A stretch of 64,000 bases of DNA from CALCHA01 sp035548175 (GCA_035548175.1 DASZTO010000097.1:1-64000), one strand, 5' to 3'. Shown: positions 1 to 8,867, numbered from the stretch's first letter. Notes: generated from the letters alone by a model not told the origin. Numbers and translations: made by a program.

Positions 1-2
1 CA

Positions 3-28
3 CCGGGGGCCAGGGGAAACTCCCCCGG
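3..28. repeat. Hairpin at the window edge
   Basis: CCGGGGG (3-9) pairs with CCCCCGG (22-28) across a 12-base loop. There is no T-run on either side, so it is not a standard terminator. It may belong to a gene left of the window. Confidence 0.4.
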
Positions 29-208
29 ATCAGCAATCCCTCTGGCGTGATGCGCTTGGCCCATGCCAGAAACTATGCCATCTTTAGGGCGAGAGCGCAA
101 GTTAACGTTTTGTTAAGAAAAATCCCGGACGGTACTGAAAATTCCCCGAACTTTCCGGGAACCTTCCCCCCCTCCCATCCGTTCTCTCTCATGCGACGCC
201 TTGTAGCG

Positions 209-224
209 GTCGGCCTTGGCCGAC
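209..224. repeat. Short perfect palindromic hairpin
   Basis: GTCGGCC (209-215) and GGCCGAC (218-224) are perfect complements with a TT loop. It lies in the gene-free stretch 1-542, which otherwise holds only low-complexity C-rich sequence and the TGCGCA cluster at 322-433. I see no convincing gene there. Confidence 0.45.
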
Positions 225-321
225 TTTATCCGCCGCTCGCAGGGAGAAGAACCATGACCCTCACCCATCCCGCGCACTCCTGCGCCCATCCCAGCCTCAC
301 CGACTCCCCGTCGCTCCCCCC

Positions 322-433
322 TGCGCAAAAATCGATGCGCACCTTGCGCACCTCTCCCCACCCCATTCACAACCCCCGCATCCCCAACCCGATACAAAAC
401 ATTCGCACCCATAAAAATTTGCGCACCTGCGCA
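322..433. other. Cluster of TGCGCA palindromes in gene-free DNA
   Basis: The palindrome TGCGCA occurs at 322, 336, 345, 420 and 428. Five copies in 112 bases is dense for a 6-mer even in GC-rich DNA. The stretch is downstream of the glycosyltransferase gene on the minus strand. It could be a protein-binding array or low-complexity sequence; its function is not known from the sequence. Confidence 0.3.
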
Positions 434-542
434 ACCCAAACACCCCTCCCCACCCCCGACCTGACGACTTCACGACTCGACGATTTAACCCCGCCCCCGA
501 CGCCCAGCCCTCAGCACTCACCCCTCAGCACTCCCTCCCCCC

Positions 543-2099
543 TCACGCCGCCAGCATCTCCGCCGCCGGCTCCTCCGCCTTCCGCGCCTCCGCCCGCGCC
601 CGGTTCGCCAGCCACCGGCTATGGAACGTCAGCAGCCCCACATACAAATACCCGAACGCAAAGATGCACAAAAATGGCACCGTCCCCGCCGCCGCCTTCG
701 TCATCACCGCCACCGCAATGCACGCCACCAGATACACCCCGCACACCACCTCAATGAACGGCAACAACGACAGTTTGCTCTTGAAGCTCCCCGCCTTCTT
801 CTTCCAGTCCGACCCCCCGCGCGTCCCCGCCGTCCCATACTTCGGCGTCCGCACAAACTCCGTGTCCCGCCGCCCGAACAACCCCTCCAGCACCGCCACC
901 CCGTTGATCACGCTGATCCCCATCCCGATCGCCATCAAAAACGGCACCAGCCCGATCGTCGCCAACTGGCTCCGTCCCACCGCCTTCTGCGAAAGCATGT
1001 AAAACGTCCCCGCCGACGCCGTCAGCAACCCGCAGAAACTCGCGATCGCCATCGCAATCAGCTCGCTCCGCGTATCAAACAAACTCGGATCCAGATACCA
1101 CACCGGAAACAAAATCAGCGACAGCACAATCGCCGGCAGATACACCGCCGTGTTCGTCAAATGAAAAAATGCTTCCACTTTCACCTTCAGCGGCAACGGC
1201 GCCCGCAAGATCGACGGCAACAACTTCACCGCCGTCTGCACCTGCCCCTTCGTCCACCGATGCTGCTGCTGCTTGAACGCCACAATTTCCGGCGGTAACT
1301 CCGCCGGCGCCAGCAGGTCCTTCAAAAACACGAACTGCCACCCGCGAAGCTGCGCCCGATACGAAAGATCGACATCTTCCGTCAACGTATCATGCTGCCA
1401 CCCGCCCGAATCCTCGATCGCCTTGCGCCGCCAGATACCCGCCGTCCCGTTAAAATTGATGAACCGCCCCGAGCAGTTCCGAGCCGTGTGCTCGATCATG
1501 AAATGCCCATCCAGGAAAATAGCCTGGCAACGGGTCAGCATCGACTGCGTCCGGTTGATGTGATCCCACCGCGTCTGCACGCACCCCACATTCGGATCGG
1601 TAAAGAAATCGATCGACCGCCGCAACATCGACGGCGTAGGAACGAAATCGGCGTCAAAGATGACGACAAATTCCCCCGTCGCCTGCGACAAACCGTTCGC
1701 CAGCGCCCCCGCCTTATACCCCTGACGGTTCGTGCGATGAATATACTGGACATTGTGACCGCCCCGCCGCATCCGGTCGCAGCACTCCCGGGCGATCTCA
1801 CGCGACTCATCCGTCGAGTCGTCCAGCACCTGAATCTGCAGCTTCTCCCGCGGATAATCCAACCCGCACGCCCCCTCAATGATCCGCTCCGCCACGTACA
1901 TCTCGTTGTACATCGGAAGCTGGACCGTTACCCGCGGAAGGTCAGAAAACTTGCCCGCCGGCACCGGCTCCTTCCGGTGATGCTTGAAATACAGGTAGAC
2001 CTGGACGTAACGGTGGATGCCGTAGATCGTCAGGATTCCCAATGTCAGCAGGTAGAGGCTGACCAAGACTGCGTTGAGCGCCTCGATCATGGACGGCAT
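543..2099 (-). CDS. Membrane-bound processive family 2 glycosyltransferase (cellulose/hyaluronan synthase-like)
   Basis: Predicted to polymerise or transfer sugar from a nucleotide sugar at the inner membrane. An N-terminal membrane segment (about residues 8-30) precedes a GT-A catalytic domain with all hallmark motifs: the first Asp in DDSTD, the DAD metal site, TEDVD, and QQHRW, the QxxRW motif of processive synthases. About four hydrophobic segments follow, and the tail is charged. The start at 2099 has GGAG 11 bases upstream; ATG 2090 is an alternative. An upstream extension to 2234 lacks hydrophobic or domain character and was dropped. The product is 518 residues. No PilZ domain or partner subunit is seen, so the polymer cannot be named. 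Confidence 0.85.
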   Translation of the reverse strand: MPSMIEALNAVLVSLYLLTLGILTIYGIHRYVQVYLYFKHHRKEPVPAGKFSDLPRVTVQLPMYNEMYVAERIIEGACGLDYPREKLQIQVLDDSTDESREIARECCDRMRRGGHNVQYIHRTNRQGYKAGALANGLSQATGEFVVIFDADFVPTPSMLRRSIDFFTDPNVGCVQTRWDHINRTQSMLTRCQAIFLDGHFMIEHTARNCSGRFINFNGTAGIWRRKAIEDSGGWQHDTLTEDVDLSYRAQLRGWQFVFLKDLLAPAELPPEIVAFKQQQHRWTKGQVQTAVKLLPSILRAPLPLKVKVEAFFHLTNTAVYLPAIVLSLILFPVWYLDPSLFDTRSELIAMAIASFCGLLTASAGTFYMLSQKAVGRSQLATIGLVPFLMAIGMGISVINGVAVLEGLFGRRDTEFVRTPKYGTAGTRGGSDWKKKAGSFKSKLSLLPFIEVVCGVYLVACIAVAVMTKAAAGTVPFLCIFAFGYLYVGLLTFHSRWLANRARAEARKAEEPAAEMLAA

Positions 2100-2300
2100 A
2101 AGGAATAGGACTCCAAGCGACACCTCTGGACCACCGCCCCTTCCCCGCAATGGCTGCACCCGAGGGGTGAGTCTCCTGTGCCAAACGCCCGGAAAAGGTT
2201 CGGGGTAGTGTATCACGCAAGAGGGGCTTTGCAATCAGTTCACGCGGCGTTAGGTCCTCCTGTTCATCGCCTTTGCGAATGGCCCATAATGCTGGCCCTG

Positions 2301-2747
2301 TCAGCTTCCCCCAGCCCCCCGCAGGGCTCGTTCCATCGCCGAAACCAGGGCCGGAGCTTCGGCTTTATCCAACGATTGGGGGTTCCAGGGGATGGAAAAC
2401 CGGTCGCCCTCGCGCCTCGGGATAATGTGATAGTGAAGATGGGAAACCGACTGCATCGCCTCTGGCCCGTTATTCACCAGCACATGACATGCCGAAGCGC
2501 CCGTCGCCGCAAGCACCGCCCGGGCAAGACGCGGCATCCGCGCGTTGACCCCCGCCAGCACCTCCGGGGGCGCCTCCATCACCGTCGCATGATGCGCCTT
2601 GGGCACCACCAGCGTATGGCCCCTCACCAGCGGCCCGATGTCGAGAAACGCGAAAACCGTGTCGTCCTCATAGACCTTAAACGAAGGGATCTGCCCCGCG
2701 ACGATCTTGCAAAAAATGCAGCCGGGGTCGGTCGGGTGCTCAGACAT
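2301..2747 (-). CDS. HIT family nucleotide hydrolase/transferase
   Basis: Members of this family cleave nucleotide phosphoramidates or dinucleoside polyphosphates in the cytoplasm. The histidine triad HLHYHIIP is near residue 103. An N-terminal CIFCKI segment with two cysteines and the FLDIGPLVRGHTLVVPK region are typical of the Hint/HinT branch. The product is 148 residues, a usual length. The start at 2747 follows AGGAG by seven bases and lies inside the end of the upstream unknown gene, overlapping it by eight bases, so the two are translationally coupled. It is the last gene of the run fumC-unknown-HIT on the minus strand. The exact substrate is not predictable. Confidence 0.9.
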   Translation of the reverse strand: MSEHPTDPGCIFCKIVAGQIPSFKVYEDDTVFAFLDIGPLVRGHTLVVPKAHHATVMEAPPEVLAGVNARMPRLARAVLAATGASACHVLVNNGPEAMQSVSHLHYHIIPRREGDRFSIPWNPQSLDKAEAPALVSAMERALRGAGGS

Positions 2748-3585
2748 GCGAATCTCCTGGTTCGGATCGCCCGGGCGCGTCCCCCGGCGAACGGATGTCA
2801 TTGTACTGCCCCAGGACGTAATCGTGCCTGTAAACGATGCGATTGTCGGCACGGTCGTGGCGAAAGATCAGGCGGTGCGAACGCCCCACAGGCCACACCC
2901 ACGAGCGTGCGTCGAGCGTGGCCTGGTCCCCGGCATCGGTCCAATCCTGCTGGGTAAGCGTCCGCAACTCCGGCATCAGGGAGAGGGCGAATTGCTTGAG
3001 CGACAGGTCTTCGCGGAGTTGCTCGGCACGGGAGAAGCTGCCCAGGCGTGCCCAGCGCGGGCGCAGGCCGGGGAGGCGGAAGTCGAGGCGCGTGGCCCCG
3101 GGCAGGAGCGACGCGCGGAGCAGGCGGGCGTGGCTGTCGACCCAGCCCTCTGCCCCGTAGACGCACCAGTACCAGGGGGCGGAAGGGGCGGGGCGCCGGG
3201 AGGCGACCGGGCGTTGATCAAGAATGGCCGCCGCCCGCCGGAATTCCTCGACGACGCGCCGCATGATCAGCGGATCGGAAGCGTGGCGGGGAAAGTGCAG
3301 TTCGTAAGCGCGGCGGGCATCATGCGCGTGCGCCGCCATGCCGCCGTGTCGCCCGGGGATCGGCCTCAATTCCTCGCCCATCGCCGCATCCCCGCGCCGC
3401 GCCCGCCGCCAGCGCACTTCCAGCCGCGGCTCGCGCATGTCCGCGAACACCAGCATCCCCGCCTGCCGATCCCCGCGATAGGCGTGCAGGTTCCACCCCT
3501 CGGGAACGCACAGCAGCATTCCCCAGAAGCCGATGCGCTGGTGGCCGGCAGGCAGGCTGGGAAACGATGCTTCCGCGCCCGTCAT
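2740..3585 (-). CDS. Conserved hypothetical protein in the fumC operon
   Basis: A 281-residue soluble-looking protein that I do not recognise. It is rich in Arg, Trp and Asp, with no signal peptide or membrane segment. It starts three bases after the fumC stop codon and overlaps the HIT gene by eight bases, so it is very likely cotranscribed with both. Repeated WxW and RxxR patterns, and phrases such as PEGWNLHAYRGD near the N-terminus, suggest a compact beta-rich fold, but this is only an impression. A role linked to either neighbour cannot be deduced. Confidence 0.7.
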   Translation of the reverse strand: MTGAEASFPSLPAGHQRIGFWGMLLCVPEGWNLHAYRGDRQAGMLVFADMREPRLEVRWRRARRGDAAMGEELRPIPGRHGGMAAHAHDARRAYELHFPRHASDPLIMRRVVEEFRRAAAILDQRPVASRRPAPSAPWYWCVYGAEGWVDSHARLLRASLLPGATRLDFRLPGLRPRWARLGSFSRAEQLREDLSLKQFALSLMPELRTLTQQDWTDAGDQATLDARSWVWPVGRSHRLIFRHDRADNRIVYRHDYVLGQYNDIRSPGDAPGRSEPGDSHV

Positions 3586-3588
3586 GGC

Positions 3589-5010
3589 TCAATATCCCTT
3601 CCGGGGCCGATTGTCGCCGACCATCTTTTCAGGATCGAGCAGATCGGCGAGTTGCGCGTCGGACAGAGTGGTTTTTTCGCGGGCGACTTCCCGGATGGTG
3701 CGGCCGGTCTTGGCGGCCTCCTTGGCGATGGCGGCGGCGGCGTCATAGCCGATCGCGGGCGCGAGGGCCGTGGCAAGCATGAGCCCTTGTTCCACGAGCT
3801 GCGGCCCGCGCTCGGTGGCTTTCAGCCCGTCGATGCATTGCACGGCGAGGTTGCGGCAGGCGTTGGCCAGCAGCGTGATCGATTCGTGCAGCAGCAGTGC
3901 CGCCAGCGGCATGGACATCGCCAGTTCAAAATTATTCCCGCATCCCGCCGCCGTCATCGCCGCGTCATTGCCAATCACGCGCTGACACACCATCAGCACG
4001 CTCTCGCAAATCACCGGATTCACCTTCCCCGGCATGATGCTCGACCCCGGCTGCACCGCCGGCAACTCAATCTCCCCCAACCCCGCCCGCGGCCCACTTC
4101 CCATCCACCGAATATCATTGCAAATCTTGGTCAAAATCACCGACAGCCCCTTGAGCTCCCCATGCGCGGTCACCGCCGCATCCAGTGATGCCTGCTCCCC
4201 GAAATGATTGTCAGTCTCCTTCAGATCGCTATTCGTCCACTCAGACAAGTACGCGATGACCTTGCGGCTGAAATCTGGATGCGCATTGATGCCCGTGCCC
4301 ACCGCAGTCCCGCCTAACGGCAGTTCCCCTAATCGAACCAGCGCTCGCAGCCGCCCGGCCGAATGCCACTCCGCCACCTGGCGAGAATACCCCTGCAATT
4401 CCTGGCCCAGCCGGATGGGTGTTGCATCCTGCAAATGCGTCCGCCCCGTTTTAACGACACTCCAGAATTCTTCCGATTTCGCCTTCAATGCAAACATCAG
4501 TGCCGCCGTATCAGCGGGAAGGCCCACCTTCAGCATCTCCGCCGCCATCACCTGCAGCGACGTCGGAATCGTATCATTGGAGCTTTGCCCCAGGTTCACG
4601 TGATCGTTCGGATGCACCGGCTTCTTGTCGCCGCGATTCCCGCCAAGAATCTCATTCGCGCGCGACGCCAGCACCTCGTTGACGTTCATGTTCGTCGACG
4701 TGCCGCTGCCGGTTTGATACACATCCACCGGGAACTGATCGCGCGACCACTCCGCCTCCGCCAGCACTTCATCGCACGCCCGCACAATCGCATCCGCCAG
4801 CCGCCCCTCCAGCAGGCCCAGCTCGCGATTCACCTCCGCCGCCGCTTTTTTCAGCATCACGTGCGCATGAATAAACGCCCGCGGCAATGGCGTGCCCGAG
4901 ATCGGAAAGTTCGCGATCGCCCGCTGCGTCTGCACCCCCCAGTACGCCTCCGCGGGCACTTCCAGCTCGCCCAGCGAATCCTTCTCGACGCGCATCGCAC
5001 CTGTGGCCAT
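3589..5010 (-). CDS. fumC: Class II fumarate hydratase
   Basis: Catalyses fumarate to (S)-malate in the TCA cycle, in the cytoplasm and without an iron-sulfur cluster. The 473-residue length fits the fumarase/aspartase superfamily. Visible motifs are the substrate-binding TGSGTSTNMNVNE (about residue 100), HPNDHVNLGQSSND (about 135) and the signature GSSIMPGKVNP (about 325). TGSGT plus GQSSND favours fumarase over aspartate ammonia-lyase, which usually has GGAGT. GGGGAGGAGG lies ahead of ATG 5010, with a TACAAT -10-like box at 5029-5034. It leads a three-gene run. Base composition of the plus strand changes from C-rich to G-rich inside the gene near 3,900. Confidence 0.95.
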   Translation of the reverse strand: MATGAMRVEKDSLGELEVPAEAYWGVQTQRAIANFPISGTPLPRAFIHAHVMLKKAAAEVNRELGLLEGRLADAIVRACDEVLAEAEWSRDQFPVDVYQTGSGTSTNMNVNEVLASRANEILGGNRGDKKPVHPNDHVNLGQSSNDTIPTSLQVMAAEMLKVGLPADTAALMFALKAKSEEFWSVVKTGRTHLQDATPIRLGQELQGYSRQVAEWHSAGRLRALVRLGELPLGGTAVGTGINAHPDFSRKVIAYLSEWTNSDLKETDNHFGEQASLDAAVTAHGELKGLSVILTKICNDIRWMGSGPRAGLGEIELPAVQPGSSIMPGKVNPVICESVLMVCQRVIGNDAAMTAAGCGNNFELAMSMPLAALLLHESITLLANACRNLAVQCIDGLKATERGPQLVEQGLMLATALAPAIGYDAAAAIAKEAAKTGRTIREVAREKTTLSDAQLADLLDPEKMVGDNRPRKGY

Positions 5011-5028
5011 GCAACACCTCCTCCCCGC

Positions 5029-5034
5029 ATTGTA
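5029..5034 (-). promoter_or_regulatory. -10-like box TACAAT before fumC
   Basis: On the minus strand TACAAT matches five of six bases of the sigma-70 -10 consensus and lies 18 bases before the fumC start, ahead of a strong GGGGAGGAGG ribosome binding site. No good -35 hexamer is visible at the right distance. Confidence 0.4.
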
Positions 5035-5059
5035 TCCGCCGACTCCCCCGATCAGCGCC

Positions 5060-5509
5060 TCACGCCCCGCCCAGCTTGCGGATCGTTTCCTTCACCGTGC
5101 CGATTGTTGTGATCTTGATGCCGAAGTTTTCGCCGACCTTCACCGCGTGGCCCTTGCCGATGGGTTTATTGTTGGCCAGCAGATCGAGTTCTTCGTCCGA
5201 GGGCTTGTGGAATTCCACGATCGCTCCCACGGCCAGGCGCATCACCTCGCCGACGGTCATGCGGCGCATGCCCAGCTGCACGATCACCGGCACCTCGATA
5301 GCCAGAAGCCGGCCCACATCCGACTCCGCCGGCGCGGTCATGGCGCCGGCGAAGGGATCCATCGCCGGCGCGGCCGGGCTCGGAACGTCGACGCCCGCGC
5401 CGGCGGGGGGGGCTTCGACGCGCGGCGTGACGCCCGCGACCGCCGCCACCGCATCCGCCTGCGACTGCACCTGATCCAGCAGTCCCTCCACCGATTCTTC
5501 GTTCGTCAT
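5060..5509 (-). CDS. fliN: FliN-type flagellar motor switch protein (SpoA domain), orphan
   Basis: FliN forms the lower C-ring of the flagellar switch and helps export substrates. Residues 1-65 are an Ala/Pro-rich linker; residues 70-149 are a SpoA/FliN C-terminal domain with IEVPVIVQLGMRRMTVGEVMRL, the hydrophobic LLANNKPIGKG turn and GENFGIKITTI, all typical. The length of 149 suits FliN. No other flagellar gene is in the window, so it is separated from any fliM or export genes. A non-flagellar SpoA protein of a type III secretion system is possible but less likely. A possible 40-codon reading frame lies directly upstream. Confidence 0.85.
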   Translation of the reverse strand: MTNEESVEGLLDQVQSQADAVAAVAGVTPRVEAPPAGAGVDVPSPAAPAMDPFAGAMTAPAESDVGRLLAIEVPVIVQLGMRRMTVGEVMRLAVGAIVEFHKPSDEELDLLANNKPIGKGHAVKVGENFGIKITTIGTVKETIRKLGGA

Positions 5510-5527
5510 GGCGATACTCCGATTCTT

Positions 5528-5650
5528 CTATCGGCTCAACGCCTGCGCCGCCATCACGCGCAGCCGATAATCCCCCGCCTCCTCGCCCTCCGACTGCAAA
5601 AACAGGGGCGGAGCGAACTTTGCGACTCGCTCCGGCCCCGGCATCTGCAT
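5528..5650 (-). CDS. Possible small protein upstream of fliN
   Basis: A 40-codon frame on the minus strand starts at ATG 5650 (GTG 5662 and ATG 5644 also possible) and ends 18 bases before the fliN start. It fills the gap between the PEP-CTERM phosphoesterase and fliN. The translation has an amphipathic, Glu/Ala-rich C-terminal half (GDYRLRVMAAQALSR) that looks protein-like, but there is no family match I can name and the ribosome site is weak. It may be a real coupled small gene or chance. Confidence 0.3.
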   Translation of the reverse strand: MQMPGPERVAKFAPPLFLQSEGEEAGDYRLRVMAAQALSR

Positions 5651-5673
5651 GCGGTACCCCACACCCGCCCGCC

Positions 5674-6891
5674 TCAGCGACGGCGTCTCACCAGCACCAG
5701 CGCGCCCATCCCCAGCATCGCCAGCGATGCCGGTTCCGGCACCGGGATGCCCGACGGAATCACGCCGGTCTGGAAGAGGTCGGACAAGTCATTCACGGAA
5801 GTCACCGAATTGTACGGGCCGGAGGATCCCGATCCGGGGGCGACCTCTGAGGAGGGGATCGGGTTGTTCAGGTAGGTCGGTCCGAGGCCGAAGATTTCCT
5901 GCATCGTCTTGATGTCCGAGGAATGGTTGAGCAGCTCGGTGCTGTCGTACGCATTTCCCTTGGCCAGCGGAGAAATCACAATTTCGGGGATGGTCTGGCC
6001 GGGGGTGTCGCCGCCTTCGGATTCATCGAACCAGATGACGATGGCGCCGTTGTTCTGGTAGGCCTGGGTGGCTTCGAGTTCGGGGATGATCGTGGCCAGG
6101 AAGTTGTCGCCGGTCGCGACGGCAGCTTGATCGCCGGTGTAGCTCACGCCGTGATAGGTGAATCCGCCGGTAAGCGCCGAGTGCATGTCATTGTACTGGT
6201 TGGGAGTGATCCAGTTGTACTGGCCGAAGTTGTCCGTGGCGGTGGAATGGGAAACGCTGACGGTATCGGCGGCGATGTCGGACTGGAGGGAGCTGAAGGT
6301 CTTGACGTTCTGGGTGGCGGTGTCGGTGAAGAAAGCCATGGGATTGTGTTTGGCGGCGTAATTGTATTGACCGGTGCCGTAGAAAGGATTGATGGTGGTG
6401 GCGGAGGTGCCCGAGGCGCTGTGCAGGGGGCTGGTGCTGAGCTGCACATCTTCCTGATAATTGTTCCAGGAGACGCCCGCGGCGTTCATCAGGCCGGTGA
6501 GGTGCGGAGCGGTGTAGGAATTAAAGGGCGTGCTGGTGGTGGGATAGGTTCCCGGATCGTTATCGGTGTGCACGCCGAAATCGGTGCCGGCTTCGGCCCA
6601 GACGTAATTGGGTTCGGAGGGATGGTCGCCGACGCCGGCATTGAGGTAGTTGGAGGCGTAGGAGACCTGTGCGGCGTTGGCGTTTCCCGGCGTGATCAGG
6701 CTGTTGAGATAGGGCGCCGCGGGATTTCCCAGGAGTTGTTGCGCCGTGTTGGGGGCGGTCGATGAATCGGCCGTAAAATCGTGGTTTTCCATCGCGATAA
6801 CAAAGACGGTGCCGACCGAGGCCGCACGCACTTGTGCCGCCAGGGCGACGCTTGCGGCGATTCCCACTACAAAGCCTCGACGAATTGCCAT
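5674..6891 (-). CDS. Secreted phosphoesterase with PEP-CTERM anchor
   Basis: Probably an exported phosphoesterase of the phospholipase C/acid phosphatase family. A signal peptide ends near AAQVRA (about residue 23). The mature part begins with VGTVFVIAMENHDF, the N-terminal metal-site motif (ENHD) of this family, and later has IVIWFDESEGGD (about residue 285) and NHSSDIKTMQEIFG, which supply further metal ligands. The tail has PEPASLAML, a hydrophobic stretch and RRRR, a PEP-CTERM sorting signal processed by exosortase. GAGGAG precedes ATG 6891. The substrate is unknown; an exopolysaccharide-linked surface location is inferred from the sorting signal. Confidence 0.85.
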   Translation of the reverse strand: MAIRRGFVVGIAASVALAAQVRAASVGTVFVIAMENHDFTADSSTAPNTAQQLLGNPAAPYLNSLITPGNANAAQVSYASNYLNAGVGDHPSEPNYVWAEAGTDFGVHTDNDPGTYPTTSTPFNSYTAPHLTGLMNAAGVSWNNYQEDVQLSTSPLHSASGTSATTINPFYGTGQYNYAAKHNPMAFFTDTATQNVKTFSSLQSDIAADTVSVSHSTATDNFGQYNWITPNQYNDMHSALTGGFTYHGVSYTGDQAAVATGDNFLATIIPELEATQAYQNNGAIVIWFDESEGGDTPGQTIPEIVISPLAKGNAYDSTELLNHSSDIKTMQEIFGLGPTYLNNPIPSSEVAPGSGSSGPYNSVTSVNDLSDLFQTGVIPSGIPVPEPASLAMLGMGALVLVRRRR

Positions 6892-7236
6892 AGGTTCTCC
6901 TCAATAAGGTCCAGGACAAGCCATTCCGCTCCTGATGTGACGGCATCAGAATTCGCAGAATGGGCATACACGACGGCTGGGGCCGTTGCCTTCGAAGGAA
7001 GCGCCGGGGCGGGCGGGTTCTCGAGGGCACGGGCATTCGCACGGGCCGCACTGTAGCGATGGACTCTTAAGGATTGCTGTATCGTCGGACTAGCGTTTAG
7101 TGAGTTTACGTGCGGCCGGGTGGGCCTGTACTCGGGAAGCGGGGGAGCGTGCCTGGCGCTTGGCGCGGCGTCTTCGGGCGGCGGGCCCATGCGGCCGTGG
7201 GGAGGCTTTCTTGTATGGACGTTCCGCGCTGCGTGG

Positions 7237-7242
7237 TACAAT
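7237..7242 (+). promoter_or_regulatory. -10-like box TACAAT
   Basis: TACAAT lies 32 bases before the ATG at 7275, which would give a leader of about 25 bases containing AAAGGGG. TTGTAT at 7211 is a poor -35 because the spacer would be 20 bases. The rest of the 6892-7274 gap shows no gene. Confidence 0.35.
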
Positions 7243-7274
7243 CCCCGGCGGTTTGCTTGCGAAAGGGGATGCTT

Positions 7275-7898
7275 ATGCGTTCGTGCCCATGCGCGTTCAG
7301 TGCCGTGGTGGCTTGCGTGGCGGCCCTCGTTCTTGGCGGTGGACCGGGCGCGTCGCGCGCGGATGTCCCGGCGGCCGATGCCGGGCCGCCCAACAAAACC
7401 GTCGTGCAGGCGCCCGCCGGTCAGAAGGTCCCGATGGTCGAATGGGATTTTCGCGCGGAGCGCGATCCGGCGAAGGTCGGTTGGCCGACGGGACAGGGGG
7501 AGAACGACACCTTCACCATTGAGGGCGATTTCATCTTCCACCTGCGGCTCCAGGACGGCCACGACGTGAACCAGCGGGTTCACCAGGTCAACGGCCAGAA
7601 GACGGGAAACCTGGTGGAGAGCGTGCAGACGACGACGGGGCCGGAAGCGACGGAGCAGGTTTACGGCGAAGCGAAACAGATGCTCGAATCGCTGGGATTC
7701 GACAAGAAGGCGCTCGAGGATTTGGAGGCCTGGCACAAAAAAGCGGCGGCCGGCAGCTACGACAATCTGGATTTGAAGGTGGAAAACTCGTACAACCGTG
7801 TCTTTACGCTCCACCTGGTCAACGACGGCACCAGCGAACAGCCCTGGTCGCTGGGCCTGGATGTCGACTGGAAGCGCGTCTGCGGGTGTCACGGATAG
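7275..7898 (+). CDS. Exported protein of unknown function
   Basis: A 207-residue protein that I do not recognise. Residues 1-30 form a signal peptide (MRSCPC then a hydrophobic core ending near ASRADV). The mature part is acidic, with TEQVYGEAKQMLESLGFDKKALEDLEAWHKKA as an alpha-helical segment followed by a beta-rich end and a final CGCHG. The start is set by AAAGGGG six bases before ATG 7275; ATG 7269 would sit on that site. It precedes the lipoprotein and pseudopilin genes in the same direction with a 48-base gap, so it may be part of the same unit. Confidence 0.65.
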   Translation: MRSCPCAFSAVVACVAALVLGGGPGASRADVPAADAGPPNKTVVQAPAGQKVPMVEWDFRAERDPAKVGWPTGQGENDTFTIEGDFIFHLRLQDGHDVNQRVHQVNGQKTGNLVESVQTTTGPEATEQVYGEAKQMLESLGFDKKALEDLEAWHKKAAAGSYDNLDLKVENSYNRVFTLHLVNDGTSEQPWSLGLDVDWKRVCGCHG

Positions 7899-7946
7899 AC
7901 CCGGGACCGGCGGTGGACCTTCGCAACGGATACTCAAGGCGGCGTG

Positions 7947-8867
7947 ATGGAAAAGATGATGGCTCCCCTGCGTTCCTCCGGCAGTGCGGCCTCCGGGCTT
8001 GAGGGGCGTGCGCGCCGCGGGTCGAGGCGGGTGGGGGTCGCGGCGGTGCTGCTGGTGGGGCTGGCCTCGGCGCTGCCGGGATGCCAGGTATGGAATTCGT
8101 GGCTGGACATGCTGAAGCTGCCGACGGGATCGGCGAAATCGAAGTCGCCGGCGGGTCATGCGGGGGAGACCGCGAAGGGTGCGGTGAATTCTCCGACGAT
8201 CATTGTGTACAAGATATCGGCGCCGGTGGGGACGTTCAGCGGGAACGACAAGGTGTGGCAGCAGCTCAACGAAGATGCGCTGGATTCCAAGACGAGCGTG
8301 CTGATGGCGCAAAACGGGCTGCGCGCCGGGACGGGGCCGCTGTCGCGCTGGCCGGCGATTCATAATTTGATCGACATCCCGGCGGCGACGACGGAAAAGT
8401 TCGTCTGCGAGACGAATGGGGATTCGAGCCTGAACGTGGTGACGCGGGCGGGGATTCCGGACCAGATCGTGGTGTCGATCGACCGGGACCTGGAGCAGCG
8501 CGGTCGGGCGTTTGAGCATTGCGACGACGGATTCCGGCTGGCGATGCGATCGGTGCGGAACAAGCCCGATCTGGTTGTGCAGCTTGAGCCGGTGGTGACG
8601 CTGGGGACGGTGACGGTGGTGCGAAGCAACACGTCGCTGGGGGTGACGGGGACGCAGGCGCCGGCGGAGGAGGGATTTCCGGACCTGCGGATGGCGGCGA
8701 CGCTGCAGCCGGACCAGTTTCTGGTGCTGGCGCCCACGAGCCCGAACGACAATTCGTTCAGCGTGGGGAGTTTGTGGCTGAGCGATCCGGACAAGGTTCC
8801 GGCGATGGAGACGGTGCTGGTGTTCGTGCCCGCGGCGTCGGGCGCACCGGAGGCGAAGTCCAAGTAA
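7947..8867 (+). CDS. Putative lipoprotein near pseudopilin genes
   Basis: A 306-residue protein with a long, Arg-rich n-region, a hydrophobic core and LPGC near residue 46, a plausible lipobox. Function unknown. The mature part has a beta-strand-rich look: PTIIVYKISAPVGTFSGND, then RAGTGPLSRWPAIHNLID, and later a segment ending in a Ser/Ala-rich tail. AAGG is seven bases before ATG 7947; GTG 7944 is possible. It lies 110 bases upstream of two prepilin-like genes, so an envelope part of a type II secretion-like or pilus-like device is plausible but not shown by any domain. Confidence 0.6.
   Translation: MEKMMAPLRSSGSAASGLEGRARRGSRRVGVAAVLLVGLASALPGCQVWNSWLDMLKLPTGSAKSKSPAGHAGETAKGAVNSPTIIVYKISAPVGTFSGNDKVWQQLNEDALDSKTSVLMAQNGLRAGTGPLSRWPAIHNLIDIPAATTEKFVCETNGDSSLNVVTRAGIPDQIVVSIDRDLEQRGRAFEHCDDGFRLAMRSVRNKPDLVVQLEPVVTLGTVTVVRSNTSLGVTGTQAPAEEGFPDLRMAATLQPDQFLVLAPTSPNDNSFSVGSLWLSDPDKVPAMETVLVFVPAASGAPEAKSK

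Noticed and set aside
47..757. Pro/Ser-rich open frame on the plus strand at the left end
   Set aside because: It runs across low-complexity C-rich DNA and into the antisense of the glycosyltransferase gene; composition is a by-product of the strand bias.
3589..5010. Aspartate ammonia-lyase instead of fumarase
   Set aside because: TGSGT and GQSSND motifs favour fumarase; aspartases usually have GGAGT and CQSTND.
3500..8000. Replication origin at the skew change
   Set aside because: There is no dnaA, dnaN or DnaA-box cluster, and two opposite skew changes within 60 kb point to local effects.
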